Shown here one piece after another: positions 12,036 through 24,930 of a stretch of 64,000 bases of DNA. The position numbers and the translations under genes were made by a program. Source of the DNA: Nymphaea colorata (Eukaryota; Streptophyta; Magnoliopsida; Nymphaeales; Nymphaeaceae); NCBI RefSeq assembly GCF_008831285.2, contig NC_045141.1:5163224-5227223 (forward strand). The letters run 5' to 3'. How positions within the stretch are numbered: the first letter of the stretch is position 1; every line of letters starts with the position of its first letter. The notes under the pieces were generated by a model. That model saw nothing but the letters and a program-made list of their open reading frames with translations. It had not been told where the DNA came from and did no database searches.

Positions 12036-12424
12036 TACTAAATATATATATATATATATATATATTAAGAAACTGGTAATATCCATGAGTAGTGTTTATG
12101 TATCTCCAAAATTTAAAAATTAAGATAAAAACAGAATTTTGTTAGCATTTGCATGGATCAAGCATCTATTCTATGGAAATTTAACAGTTCAACCAAGTAG
12201 TTGCTTATGCATAGTACCTCATTTAGAAATGGTTTCTCGGTTATGCTGGAACTTTTGAATTCAAGAAAGAACTTCGGGATTAATTTGAGGCACGTAATGC
12301 ATCCTGCTGCTGCTGGATCAGGACCAAGAAACAAACATTCAGCAGTCGACGGCAGAATCACCACCAAATTTCTCAAAGCAGAAGTGAAAGAAATGCTCTG
12401 TCATTTGATTGGTTTACTTGCTAG
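12036..12424. other. intergenic, no supported gene
   Basis: A TA microsatellite (12041-12064) and unique sequence. Overlapping short frames on both strands (about 12158-12500) show no recognised domain. The minus-strand part could be the 3' untranslated region of the exon pair to its right. Confidence 0.4.
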
Positions 12425-13618
12425 TCAAAAGCAGAATTTATGTTGCATGAACAGCTTGCTGAGGATTAGGTCCCCAGCAAAATCAATCTGTACAATGTAG
12501 AAAGATCAGGAGAGTTGCAATTAATGCTGATATTCACAGTGATGTTTGCCAAAAATTGACTCAACCGTTCAAAAGCACACAAAAAGAAACAATGCAAAAC
12601 GCACAGATACATGTTAGCAGTTAAACTGCACCAAAGGAGAGCTTAATTTATACGTAACATTGAAGTAGACAAAAAGCATATTATTTGACGATCATTTCTT
12701 TGGCGACTCATATCATGACCAGTACTCGAATATTTAATCCACAACAAAAATAAGATCAACATTACTTGCACAATCATATCAGTGCTCTATATGTTAGAAT
12801 GTGTGTGTCAGAACCGAACTATAGTTTCAAAATTTTGATAGAGACCAAAATAGAATTTTTCAAATTTTTTATATACGTTAAACTAAAATTTATGAAAATT
12901 ACATATCAATGTTTGATTTTTTTTTAAATTTGGGGGTAGGGGGCCAAGCCCCCTGCTGGCACGTACTTCCATCCCTGGTGTGTATTGTAACTGTTGGTCT
13001 GTCTAAAGTACTACCAGTAATTTTGGCTTGATACACAATATCTTGTAAGATGTTGTGGAATTTTAATAGTCAGGGGTGCCATATCTCAATGCATGAACAT
13101 AGCTTAATGATTTACACAATAATATAAAGGCAAAAGCCAAAAATCAACAATCGAAAGTCATAGAAACAAAAGAACATGAATTTAATGAGCTTCCTTTGGC
13201 AATGGTTCGTAACATATTCTGTTGATGTTTTGATCAATTAAATGGATCTCACTTTTATCAAAGTGCTTCCTAAATGTTGTGTGTCACATTCAGGCCTGTA
13301 CAAGAGTATAAAAATTCAGTCACGCACTTAGTATGCTGCACATACATTTCTGATGCTCGTATCTTGCTTCATGTGAGTAATCAAACCTGGTGATTGGTCA
13401 TACATATTATAGCAGATAATAAATCACTGATCCAGTTGATGTGACCATCACTTACAGATTCTAGTATTTGGATCAATATGTTACTGAAATGACAGGAATC
13501 CAACATACATAAGTTAAAGCACACAAATAAGCAATTATTTCACATAAGACTAAAAATAACACAAGCATACATACCTGTGGAAGATAAGCTGATGCAAGCC
13601 AATAACCACCAAATCTAG
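12425..13618 (-). pseudogene. possible terminal two exons of an unidentified gene
   Basis: Two minus-strand blocks join in frame through consensus splice sites. Exon 13618-13575 ends CCACAG|GTATGT. Exon 12487-12425 follows TTGTACAG and ends in TGA. The joined peptide runs RFGGYWLASAYLPQ, then IDFAGDLILSKLFM, then QHKFCF and stop. The intron is phase 0. I do not recognise the family, and no upstream exon could be linked with confidence. It may be a gene remnant caught between duplication units, or chance. Confidence 0.3.
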
Positions 13619-13714
13619 CTCCAAAAAATAATAATAATGAAAATATCATTTAAATGCTTGCAACTCTAGAAACAAAGCAGGAAGTAGGAGTCAACTGGTA
13701 AGCACAACAGTATA

Positions 13715-13910
13715 TTATTGTTGTATGTATCTGCCCTCATATTTAGGGAGGGCAGATTCATGGAATGTTGTAACATAATTTTACATAAATGTGCATAATA
13801 TTTGGGACAGAATATATGGAATAGTTACATACTGTTATTGTTGCCAAATGGTACCCAAGATCAAGATGAGATATAAGCATATGCAGAGACAAGTTACGAT
13901 GTACTTATAT
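13715..13910. repeat. partial copy of repeat family R
   Basis: Matches 190-315 and 27815-27965, including GGAATGTTGTAACATAAT and the following AAGCATATGCAGAG...CAAGTTACGATGTAC that copies 2 and this piece share. It lacks the CACTA end and the MITE. Confidence 0.6.
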
Positions 13911-14290
13911 CTGTTGGCTCGAACTCAAACTGCTGATGCTAAACTCAGGCCATGATTGGGCTGAAGCTTAGCCGGGCCATTACTTCAAAAAAAAAATCAA
14001 TTTGAACACGAGTAGAAACAGCCAGATTAGAATTTGAGAGTTGGAACTTGCTAGCAAGGAGGAAATCCGATGTAGCTGTTTATTGTTGTGATGATATTCT
14101 AAATAATCCTTTACATGTTATCTTATTGATCTTACTCAAGTGATCTTACTCATGTTTACGTAAGTTGAGCTTGCCAAGCTCGAACTCTTCTCGTTTACTT
14201 AACTTTAACCCGAACACGACTTGTTTATTAGATGAGTTGAGCTCAATCCGAGTTTAACTAACAGAGGTCAAGAGTGAACCAGAGTTGGTT
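13910..14290. repeat. degenerate GAGCTC/CTCGAA-rich repeat
   Basis: Recurrent words such as GCTCGAACTC, TTGAGCTTG and GAGTTGAGCTC make a cryptically simple stretch. A similar one lies at 39930-40330. Such stretches are common inside non-autonomous plant transposons, but no ends were found. Confidence 0.4.
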
Positions 14291-14317
14291 CGACTCATCG
14301 AACATCAATAATTGTGG

Positions 14318-14502
14318 TTAGGATTTAAAGCTGGTTTTGCCTCTTCCCACTAGCTGAAAGAGAACTAAGGGGCAAGACTGAGGTCCCTGTGTCACTGAAG
14401 AAGTTACATCATGCCATGGGTTGTCCAAGAAATGCTGCAATACTTCATGCAGTGAACAATTAAGGCCATCTAAACTGAGAAGGGAAGCCTCAAATAGCAA
14501 AC
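14318..14502 (-). other. coding-like stretch, unidentified
   Basis: After a possible acceptor (AATCAG|GTTTG), the minus strand is open for about 60 codons to a TAA at 14318. It includes LNCSLHEVLQHFLDNPWHD. The composition is protein-like, but I recognise no family and see no clear donor or link to neighbouring exons. It could be a last exon or a chance frame. Confidence 0.2.
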
Positions 14503-14509
14503 CTGATTA

Positions 14510-15585
14510 TATGCGCCATACTGGTGCATAAATTTTCCTGTGGAACTATGGTTAATGACTAAAATACACTTAGTTCACACAGGAAAAAAACTTTTTATAA
14601 AGACGAAAATAAAAATGAAAAAAATAAAAAGATTGTAAAGGACGTTTCTTTTAAACAAATGACCAAAATGTCCTTCCTTCGTTTAGTGCTAACTTGCCCA
14701 TGGTGCACACAACTTTCTCTCTGTCCAAGAAAGAGGTACCAAACCCTTAGGTGCTGGGCCGATAAGGATGCTCCGATGTTAAGCTTGCTTTGATTAACAT
14801 GATGGTCATGAGAGCTTATGAAAAAGTTGGAAAATATTTTGCACTCACATTGTCACACCATATGGATGGCAGACTTTTTTGTTCTTATTCCAAGTTCAAC
14901 TAGAAAACTGTCTACCACGTTGCATCATCTGCTATGTTGGCCACTGCATGACGTTCGATCATCCTCTATGCTAGATTGAGAAACAACTTGCTGTTTCTTT
15001 AAACTTCCTGCAACAAAATTCAGTCCCAAGAAGGCTGCATAAATGTTGACCATTGATCGAACATTTGGGCATTCCGCCCCATCCGCATCGCTATACATAT
15101 GAACTTCTTTGTTCTTGGGTGGTTGGAACTTTGAAGATTAGACCATAATGAACAGTAGCTATTAAAAATCTTAATATTCTCTTGACAGCTCCCCATTGAG
15201 ATTCTACTGGATCCTAATAAGTTGGCTGAACCTTGTAATTACCCCCCAATTATGAAGGTTAATATATATCTAGCGTTTTCACAATTATTTTCAACAATTT
15301 TGGGTCCCAAATACTTCAATCGCAATTCTGATCCAATTACCCTCTAATTTGGTTACTGACAATACTTTGGAACTCATCTGAATTTAAATGTAAACATCCA
15401 ACCCAGGCCCTACCTCAATGTAGGCTGATAATTCATGTCAAATCTAGATCTAAACCCAATCCAAACTCCCAAGTCAAGATCCCAAAGCCAAGCCTTAGAT
15501 CCAGATTTGGATCCAAATCCCAACTTTAGATAAAAAAATAGATCCCTAGATCCCAATCTGGATATAAAACTGAGCTCTAGATCTA
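14510..15585. other. intergenic, nothing recognised
   Basis: Unique AT-rich DNA between the left spacer and the second family X copy. From about 15400 it grades into GATCCAAATC-rich sequence belonging to that repeat. No supported gene or RNA. Confidence 0.5.
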
Positions 15586-15589
15586 AAAC

Positions 15590-18540
15590 TAAGACTTAGT
15601 GCCAAATTCAGATCCAAATTCAAAGGTTCAGATCCAAAATGGAACTTCAGGTCCAGATCCAAATCTAATTCCAACCTGCAGATACAAAATCATGCCCTAG
15701 ATAAAAAAAAAGGTTAAAAACTCTTATAGACTGGAGAATCAAAATCAGGCCCAAAATAGGAAAATAGATTCACAAAATCGCCCACAGGTCTAGATTGGAT
15801 CAAAAAACCAAAAATCTAGATAAAAAGAAATAATTCAGAATCAAATGTTTGAATTGAGCCCAAGGATCAATTCTCAACATCATTGCTCCCCATCACTTTT
15901 CAATTCGACTCAGCTTTATAATCCAAATCTGGATGTACAATCCATATTTCAAGCCTAAGCACCTATCTAATCCATGATCCAACCTTCAACATCGATATGG
16001 GACCTTCCCATTCAAGGAATTAGATCCGGATCGAAAAGGGACCTGTAATCATAAAAAATGAAGCCAGATCCGCTTTATAAAAGGAATATTTTACCTCTTA
16101 AAAGAATTACATATTTTTGTCGTTAAACCTTTTTTTTTTTTGGATGGGACCTACCTGGGATAGCAGGGGGCAAATGGCACCCTCAATTTCCACCCTTGCG
16201 TCATGTTTTGGCAGCACTTGGTGCACTGCCTAGAGCACTTGGTGCACTACTAAGTGCTCTCGCATAGGGTGCAGGGCCTGCCGTGCACTCTGGCCTAGGG
16301 TGCATGGTGCCATGGAGTGCTATGGTTGAGAGTGCACTGCCCCATCAAGCACTTGTCAATGTCCTCCAAAGGGTGTTTGCTGGGCCAAGGGCTAATCTCC
16401 ACAAGTCAAAACATATAAAACAAAATAAAAATGAAAATAATTCAAAAAATGAAAAATTCATGAGAAATCTTGAGAAATTAAAACTTTCAAACGTTGAATT
16501 TTGGCTTTATTTCTTTTTATAAATACCCCCACATCTTGATCCATGGGTATAAGCTAATCTTTGAGGAACTACTTGAGCCCTCTAACTAAGAGCTTGGAAT
16601 CACTCTTCCTTCATCTATTCTTCTCTCGCTCTTTTAACACTCCTTTATATTCAACCTTTGGGTTCTCCTTCTTTTCCAACCTTCATCTTCAACCAATGGA
16701 AAGGGGAGCACCTGGGAGAGCCTTGGAAAGCTTCTTCAACAATTCAGAGTTCTCATTTTGGAAGCTTCATTGTTTCTTAAAGTAAAGGACTCGTATCTTC
16801 TTGAACTATACCATCTTGAGGCATGTAATCTCACTTTCTCTTGCTTTTCCTTTATCATCTCCCCATGGCCATGTAAGAGAGCTCTTGAAATTTCTTATTT
16901 AATGCACCAGAAGCATGGGCAATGTGAAGCCACGTCTTGGTTATTTGAACAACTCAAATAGGCATGATATGTTTTTTTTTTTTCTTTTTTACCTTCCATT
17001 GAACATATGCCTTCGTTACATCTCTATGAGTAGATAATGTGCATGTATGGCTAGTTGATTTTTCTATTGATAGATGGACGAATGATGAGGATGAGAGCTT
17101 GTGGTGGGATTTTTTTTCTTTTATATTGATTTTTGAGGTTGGGGATTGTCCAACTCAGGAAAAACACTATGAGATAGATGTTAAATGCATTTTAGTATTA
17201 TCGCTACGATTAGTTTTGACCAAGGGCAGAGAGAGGGGGGGCCAGCATAGGGCGTGGCCCCACCCTAGCTAATTAAAAAAAAAATTTACATTAAAAAAAT
17301 TGAAAATTTTTAGTTGCGTATGTGTTTTTTGAATTCGCGTTTAGTTTGCCCCCACCCCGATAAGTTTTTTCGACCATTTGGCCTGCCCTTGAAAAAAAAG
17401 ATCCCCGCTTCGCCCCTGGTTTTGACATCTTTCAAATCCTTATTCCATTGATAAAATACCTATTGATTGTCCTATTAGTAGTCATAAAAGATTGATCCAC
17501 TTTTAAAAGTGTCTTCCTAACCGGATTGAAGCACAAGAAAAGCCTTCTTCAATGATAGTTGTTTTTTTTCTTTTATAGTTTAGTCTCTCTCTCTCCCGCA
17601 CCCAATGGTGGGAAAGGCATACTTTTTTGCAATACATAAGAGTACATGAAATATTTTTAATTTTGTCTATATATATATATTTTTTATTTTTTCAAAAATT
17701 TCAAAAATAATTTCTCCATTCATGAGCCCAATTTCCTCTCTTGCCTAGATAAAATTATTGAAGTTGAAAATTTTGGAAATCATCTCCCAATTCTTAATTT
17801 CTATATAAAAAGAAAAAGAGGGCTTAAAATATTACGTTAACAGATCATTTTTTCTTCCGTCTTTTATTCACTCTTTCTCAATTTTTCTTTTTTTTCTATC
17901 ATAATCTTTATGTCTCTATATCCCTATGATTATTCTCTTAACATCTCTCTTTACGAATTTTCCTTTCTCTATTTCTTTTCTCTCCCTCAAAAATCTTTAC
18001 ATCTCTCTATATATATCTCTCTCTCCCTCTCTCTTTCTCTCTATCTCACACACATGCACACTTTCTTCTTAAAATCTTTTGCTATTCTACTAGTTTTTCT
18101 CTCTTTAATTTTTTTTCTCTCTTTTCAAAATCTTTATCCCTCTCTCCCTCTTGCACACATTTTTCTCTTAAACTCCCCTACTCTTCTATAGTTTTCTTCT
18201 CTCTTAAAAATATTTATATCTCTCCCTCACTCTCTCATTTTTCTCTTAAAATATCTTGCTCTTCTACCAGTTTTTGTCTTAAAATCTCCCTCTTCTACTA
18301 GTTTTTTGCTTTATTTCCTTCCACTCACTTACAAATCTTTGTTTTTCTCTCTCTTAATGTTCGCTTAAAATCTCTTGCTCTTTTACTTTTTCTATATCCA
18401 TATTTTCTCTCTTTTAAAAATCATTATCTATCTCTCTCTATATATGTATATGTCTCTTGATCGAAGTTGATGAAATACTTTCCTCTAAAAAGAATTTCCT
18501 TCCTTCGCTTTATAAGGTTTTAACTTCTTTTCGAAGTACC
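15590..18540. repeat. LTR-like repeat family X, copy 2
   Basis: Diverged duplicate of 1110-3545 with the same order: GATCCAAATC-rich lead, GC-rich block with GCACTTGGTGCACT (16200-16330), TATAAATACCCCCACATC (about 16518), CCATGGCCATGTAAG block, and pyrimidine tract (17850-18440). Relative to copy 1 it has extra sequence near 17080-17420, including a run resembling the poorly spliced edge of another transposon (GGCCAGCATAGGGCGTGGCC). No genuine gene is seen. Confidence 0.6.
17850..18440. repeat. long polypyrimidine tract, second copy
   Basis: About 600 bases of C/T-biased plus strand with CTCT and TCTCTC runs. It is homologous to 3085-3470 but longer, so it has expanded or been less eroded since duplication. 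Confidence 0.7.
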
Positions 18541-18689
18541 ACACCACATATAGGTTGAAGATAATGTTTAGGTGAATATGAAATGCATTGAGAATGAACA
18601 TAGCCTTATGGTTAGTTACCCATGATAAAGGTGTCACGAATGGCCAAGCCTACTAAACAACCCTATTTGCACAAAAGGCAATATCAAGC

Positions 18690-18940
18690 TGGATGAGCGA
18701 CACATATTGCAATGCTCCCACAATACTTCAATATAAAGTAACATCCTTGAACTTCGAACTGTTAGTGACAAATAATTTTATGAATGTGGCCATTGGCATG
18801 TTCATGGGTTTGGCTTCATGCATTCTTGTATGCTTGAAAAAGATTAAAAATATTACTTTCTTTGATATAACACCAAGCTTCCTCTTTACATTGGTGGATT
18901 TGCTTCCTAGGAAATAGAATGAAGATTTTCCAAGCTTCAC
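18690..18940 (-). pseudogene. Ty1/Copia polymerase relic, second copy
   Basis: The minus-strand frame contains MHEAKPMNMPMATFIKLF followed by FKDVTLY and, after a stop, KYCGSIAIC. This is the same Copia segment as at 3551-3955 and somewhat closer to the family consensus (the FKDPTLYR element is visible). It was duplicated with the surrounding unit and has no coding capacity. Confidence 0.5.
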
Positions 18941-18949
18941 TGTTGCTTG

Positions 18950-19386
18950 TAGGGGGAGGGGTCTTCTATTTAACTAACAGCATCATTTTGGTCTTCTTGA
19001 TCACTTTTAGTCCATAACACATGGTCCTTTGTTAGAGGGCCATTACATATGACATGCTCAAATATCACAATGATGCTCACAGCATATAATTCTCATCCTC
19101 CTCATTGAAGGGCTTTTCTTTCGATAAAGTATTTTTTGGAAGCCAGTTCTTAACATATTACAATAGGACACCGATTTTTAAAAGTCATATTTGGACTTGA
19201 TGTGAAAATAAAACCTGAATTCTGATGATGAATTGATTAAAAATTAAGTCCAAATATAACCTAGAACTTTTTTCATTTGTATTTGAATCTGAATATGTGA
19301 ACATGTGATAATTCAGATATGGCAGAAAGGTACATCCAATTCAAATATAAGTCATTGACATCACCATATACAAGAGTACATAAGAC

Positions 19387-19423
<37 letters not shown>

Positions 19424-20375
19424 TATACATTTAAGTTGAGATCATATGATGCCAGGAAAATATCCTATCAAAATGGTGAGGACTACAATATACATATATA
19501 AGAATTTACTTGAAGTGATTTTATAATTGTGGAAGGATGATAGAAAAGTATTTAATTGAACTAAGCAGATAGTCAACGATGCAGAAAATGTGTACAATTC
19601 AAATTTGATCTGACAAAAAAAATGAATGATATGAAAAAATCAAATTCGTTTTTGCTATTAGGAAATTATTTTGAACAGAAGAGTCCCGGTTGGTGTAGCT
19701 TCCATTCCCCTGATAATTTGTTGGTGATGCTTCATCAGGTTTCTTAATTATTTAATGAATTTTCCTTCTTTTTCTTCTTCTTCTTCTTCTCTGGCTCTCT
19801 CTCTCTCCCTTGAATGATTGATGGAATCAGAAGGAGCCGTTCATTAATTGGAATGTCTTCTCCCCACTTGTTCGTTTCATGTGTATTATGCTGATTGTAC
19901 ATTAATATAAACTTACTGGAATTGTACACTTTTGTTGATTCTTCTTGTTGTCCATTTTTTTGGTAGGTTTGAGAAATTGTGCTGAGGATATAGTACATCA
20001 AAATTTTAGAAAATTGAAAGGATTTATGTGAACTATGGCTATTGAGGTGTCCTTAGAACAAGGCACAAACTGCAATAATGGGCAAAGTTCCAAGCCTCTT
20101 TCACATAGCTTGCACTGGAAATGTGAGAGTTGTTCTACAAGATTAGTCACCCAAATGACTTAGGAATAGAACACACAAGCATATTAAGCATACCTTTATT
20201 AAATCCTATATGCAACTGTAATTGAGCAATGCAAGTGAGAGCTCTCAATAAAAGCAATCAAACTACATTTCCACCTCCAACTATTTAGCCTATTGGAATC
20301 CACCTTCTGACCATTTTAGCCAATGGCTGGTCACTCCCTGGAATTAAATCTCATTGTATAATGGATATATTTGAA
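18950..20375. other. spacer 3' of RLK copy 2, with extra sequence relative to unit A
   Basis: The ends match 3960-4690. The interior, about 19130-19905, is absent from unit A. It holds a GATTC-type degenerate repeat (19190-19330), a (TA)n(CA)n microsatellite (19386-19428) and a CTT-rich run (19766-19805). Whether it was inserted in B or lost from A cannot be told; no clear target duplication was seen. Confidence 0.45.
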
Positions 20376-21928
20376 TTATCTTTCTATCATTCTTGTTTTC
20401 TGTCGTTTCCTTCTCAGCCGTATAACCACTTCCTTCATGTCCATTCTCTGATTTGGTGACACAGTTGAATATGACAGGCCTATCTCCATGGTCATCACTA
20501 GCAGATCATTGATAGCAACTGAACTTTCAGTTGCAATATTGTTGCTTTCTTTTAGAAGATGGCTGTCAATGACATCTGAAATTGCAACAGGAAATGCTTC
20601 AGCCACCCATTCCCTCAAACTAAAATCCCCATCAAACTGTTCATCAGTAGGCTTTCTTCCAGTAAACACCTCAAGGAGGAGAATTCCATATCTGTAGACA
20701 TCGGTTTTTGTTGACACCTTTCCAGCCATTCAAATTCTAATTCAACCATTAAACAATATTAAACATGTTTAGCGAGCACAAAATAATTAGATAATGCTAA
20801 TGCATGACATAGCAGTTATTGCTCCTTAATGGACTTAAGATCTATTGAACCTCCCATCCTGCCTTTCTCTTGGATTATGATACATAAATGAAAAGAATAC
20901 AAGCTTATTATTTAGAATTGAAGTCCAATATAACTGATGTTCAAGTACCCTTAAAAGAAATCAAACATGTACCCATATTTTTTTTTATTGTGGAGCCTGT
21001 GAGGTTGGTTGAGATTCATTAATTGTATGGTGTTGCTTTTAATTCTCGTGTGACATATCTCCAAGTTCTATTAAATATCTCCTAAATTGTGTGAATTATT
21101 TAATAGTGTCAATTGTCAGCCAATCTTAAGCCATTCTGTAGACAGGCATGTGTGATTAGGGATTTTTAATACAAGAAAGGAACAAAAATTATAACCTATG
21201 TTAAAGGAAAAAGATCAATTCATGACTATTGCTTGCTGAGAACATGTCATCAATCCATATTTGTGTACGTGACCACAAAAGAAAGCAAAAACTATTATGC
21301 AGCACCACAAGCCATATGAACAACAAATAAGTCGTCCATGTAGAATAGTTTATCAATGACCTTTACATTATTGTGCTAGGAACCGCTTGTGCATGTCTTT
21401 ATGTGTGAACTATCAAATCGTGATGATTAGATGGATCAAGATTGTTCGCACATCAATTAATATATTTATTAATATTATGTTGCAAATCACACACACACAT
21501 AAGAGTATAATTACCTAGACCACATAAGTCAAGGCCAATATATATTTATATATAAGGAGAGAGAGAAGACATAGAAAGATAGAGAGAAAGGAAGAGAGAA
21601 ATTGGCTAAAACCAGACACTTAAATATTTTGCTTCAAAAATATTTTAAATAAAATATAAACATCCTAATATATTTATACAAACTATTTTGAAATAAAACA
21701 TGCTTTGAGTCAAGTTGTTTTTATGAAAAAAGTTGAATTTTCTGTAATCAAAATGTTTATGAAAATACTAGTAAAACCAAAGAAATGATCAATCTCATAT
21801 ATATTTTGTGTCAACCTATCTTTAAGATTATATTCATAAGGATAGATAAAAAAAAAATAACACTTTACATAACATAGTTAAAGGGTCTGGTTTTTGTCCC
21901 TGAGATGTTTGTCAGGGTTCTACCGATC

Positions 21929-21929
<1 letters not shown>

Positions 21930-22016
<87 letters not shown>
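21930..22016. repeat. (TA)n microsatellite in the copy 2 intron
   Basis: Eighty-seven bases of TA broken once by GC. A second TA run lies at 22193-22233. Frames through it are artefacts of the repeat. Confidence 0.9.
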
Positions 22017-22017
<1 letters not shown>

Positions 22018-22190
22018 CTGGCTACCTATGCGGCTGATGACTTTTTTTTTAAAAAAAATTGTGTCCCTAAAAACAGTCGCACAGCTTAGAACTGTAGCCA
22101 AGCGATTAACTATCATCAATGCATTTTTGAAATGTTTTTGGTGATACAAAACAAAAGAAAGACATCTAGAAGTAGTCAACTATTTCAATT

Positions 22191-22240
<50 letters not shown>

Positions 22241-24676
22241 GAAAGATAGAGAAAATAAACATGAGAGAAGACATCCCGCTAGAACTGGTGAAACCCAACT
22301 CTCTCTTTATTTCATCTCACCTCCTCCTGGATGCCTCCTATACACTCCCCCCTCCCTTTCTCCATCTCTCTATGAGAGCATTATTGAAGAGAGAGAATGC
22401 ACCCAAACATACACATGCACACATACATATGAGAACAGGAAGCTAGAGTGTGTTGACTCAAAGAAATGGTCAATAATACTCACATAACGACCGAGACAAA
22501 TTTTATAAAAAGAAAAGAAATTAGGAGATAGTACCTGGTGCAATGTATCCCATGGTCCCAATGGTGGTGGTAAGAGTCGATGACTTGTAACCAACTATAA
22601 AATTTGCAATGCCAAAATCACCAATGTATGCAGTCTTGCTTTCATCTAGAAGTACATTACGTGACTTTCAGATCACAATGACGATACTCTAATGCACAAG
22701 CGACATCAACCATGATATCTAATCTTTGGAAGAGATTCAAGTGATGGGCACCCGAATGTAGACAGCCTTCTAGGCTCCCAAGAGGCATATATTGGAGAAC
22801 TAAAGCCTTGAAATCTTCATTAGATGCCCCCTCTAATGACAAATTAAGGACCTTGACACTCCACCGTGATTCCATCTACTAGAATTCCTTTGTACACTGA
22901 GCCAAAGCTTCCACTCCCAATAAAGTTTGCATCACTGAAATTGCTCATTGCATGCAATAGCTCTCTGTATGAAATCACTAGGAGTGTAATTCCTCGTAAT
23001 CTTTCAATGTCATCAGGACACTTTGACAACCCCATCTTTCGGTAGCATGAGATACCAATGAGTGTGCAAACAACGACCAAAAGTGCTGAGCCTCCAATTG
23101 CACAAGCGGCAATGACTCCAACCGCATTGCTTTTACTTTGCCTTTGTTTTGTCTAAGCACAATGGGACATGGAGTTTGGGAGCTACACATAGTGCATAGT
23201 TCCCTAGGAATGACTTGGCAGAAAGGTTTGCAAACTTTCCACCAATTGGAATCTCTCCTTCCAATTGATTGAAGGACAAATTCAAGACCTGGATGTGTTG
23301 AAGTTTCTTCAATGATTTTGGTATCTGTCTTGAAAGCATGCTATGGGAAAGGTCAATAGTGTCAAGGTTTAGCATGTGATCAAGTTGTTCAGGAATGTGA
23401 CCATCAAATGTGTTCGGAGAGAGACTCAAATACTCTAGCATTTGGAGCTTTGATAATGATGCAGGAAACTCTCCACTCTACTTGTTTGCAGAGATATCCA
23501 TGTACCTGACCATGGCAAAATTCCCGAGACCCAAAGGCAGGTGACCAGTGAAGGAGTTGTCCTGCAAGTATAACTCCCACAAGTCCTTCAACTTACAAAG
23601 ACCAGACGGTAGTGTTGATGACAAATTGTTTGTGCTATCCAGGCCTTGCAAGCTGGTGAGATTGTTTATAGAGCTAGAAATTGACCTAGTTAGCATGTTG
23701 TCGCTCATATAAAAAATAAACAAGCGGACAAACTGGTAGATTTCTAGTGGGATTGGGGCTTCTAATGCATTGTTGTCAAGAATCAACACCTATAAGCTGT
23801 GCATCTGTCGTATATTTGGTGGAATGAGCCCTTTTATTTTGTTGGAACCCAAATCTAAGGAAATTAACTTGGTGAAGGTGGCTAAGGCCAATGGATAGTA
23901 CCTTCAATCAAATTAGAGTAAAGTTGAAGTTTTCACAAGGTGGTTGTCAAGTTTCAAACAGATGCCAGAATAATGCCATTCAAAGGGTTTTCTAATAGCT
24001 CAACTTCCTCTAGCAGTCGACAGTTGGTAAAGGATGTGAGAATGGAGAGCTCATGGTTGCCAGGGACATTGGTTAAAATATTGTTGTAGAGGTATAGGTG
24101 CCTGAGTTGTGTCAAGCTACCTAATTCTAATGGTATGGGACCACTGAATTTATTGTGTCCTGCAATGATTGTTTGGAGACTGGTTGCTTGGAAAAAGGTG
24201 GGAAAGGGCAATCAAAATTGTTGTCATTCATATAGAGAAATTGGAGATTGGGCAGGAAGCGGCCAACATCTTTTGGGAGATGCTCTGTTAGTTGATTGGT
24301 CATGAAACTCAAGGCCTGAAGATTTGATATGCTCTCAGGCAGTGTACCAGTGAGATTCTACATTTCCACACTAAACAATGTCAAGCGGGTTATCCTTCCC
24401 AACTCGGAAGGAATGTTCCTATGCATATGATTTTGACCAATATTAAGGTACTCATGTTTTGAGAGGTTGGCAAAAGTGACTGGAATGGTTCCCGTGAGCC
24501 TGTTACCATAAAGGATTATGCACTTGAGTTCCAGCAAACTGCCTAGGAACTATGGAATGCTTCCACAGAATTGGTTATCTCGTGCTGACAGTATTTGGAG
24601 ACCTTGACAATGGCTCAGTGTTTGTGGGATCAACCCCTCAAAATTGTTTTTTCTTATAGAAAGATTTTCTAACCGA

Positions 24677-24930
24677 ATTGTTCCCCAGTAGCTCAGTGGT
24701 AGAGTGGTTGGTTGTTAACTGATTGGTCGTTGGTTCAAATCCTACTTGGGGAGATTAATGAAGGGGCTCGCTTTGACCGTTAGGAGTAGCTAACCCGTTC
24801 CTTGTCTTTGTTTCTATTGCATTCTATCTCATCGTATGACATTCTGTTCTGTGATATTTGAGAATGACCATCAATACCTCGGTGTAGATCTGGGATAATC
24901 CTTTGTTCCATAGCCCTGGGGCAGGAGGAG
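24677..24930 (+). mobile_element. tRNA-derived SINE-like insertion in RLK copy 2
   Basis: About 250 bp interrupt the LRR-coding exon of copy 2; the flanks rejoin in copies 1 and 3. The head (24682-24752) folds as a tRNA cloverleaf: a 7-bp acceptor stem (TCCCCAG with TTGGGGA), D arm, an anticodon loop with GTT at 24714-24716 (asparagine type), a 5-base variable loop, and a T arm. The A box TAGCTCAGTGG and B box GGTTCAAATCC are close to RNA polymerase III consensus. About 180 bp of non-tRNA body follow. The size and head are those of a SINE. No poly-A tail or clear target duplication was found, so a tRNA pseudogene plus unrelated DNA is possible. Confidence 0.6.

Noticed and set aside
21865-22179. 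Frames of 79-104 codons running through TA arrays (also 26288-26581 and 56006-56251)
   Set aside because: The peptides are mostly IYIYIY runs created by the microsatellites; no gene.
24682-24752. Functional tRNA-Asn gene
   Set aside because: The cloverleaf has weak anticodon and D stems and a mismatch in the T stem, and sits at the head of a longer insertion within a pseudogene exon; a SINE head fits better.
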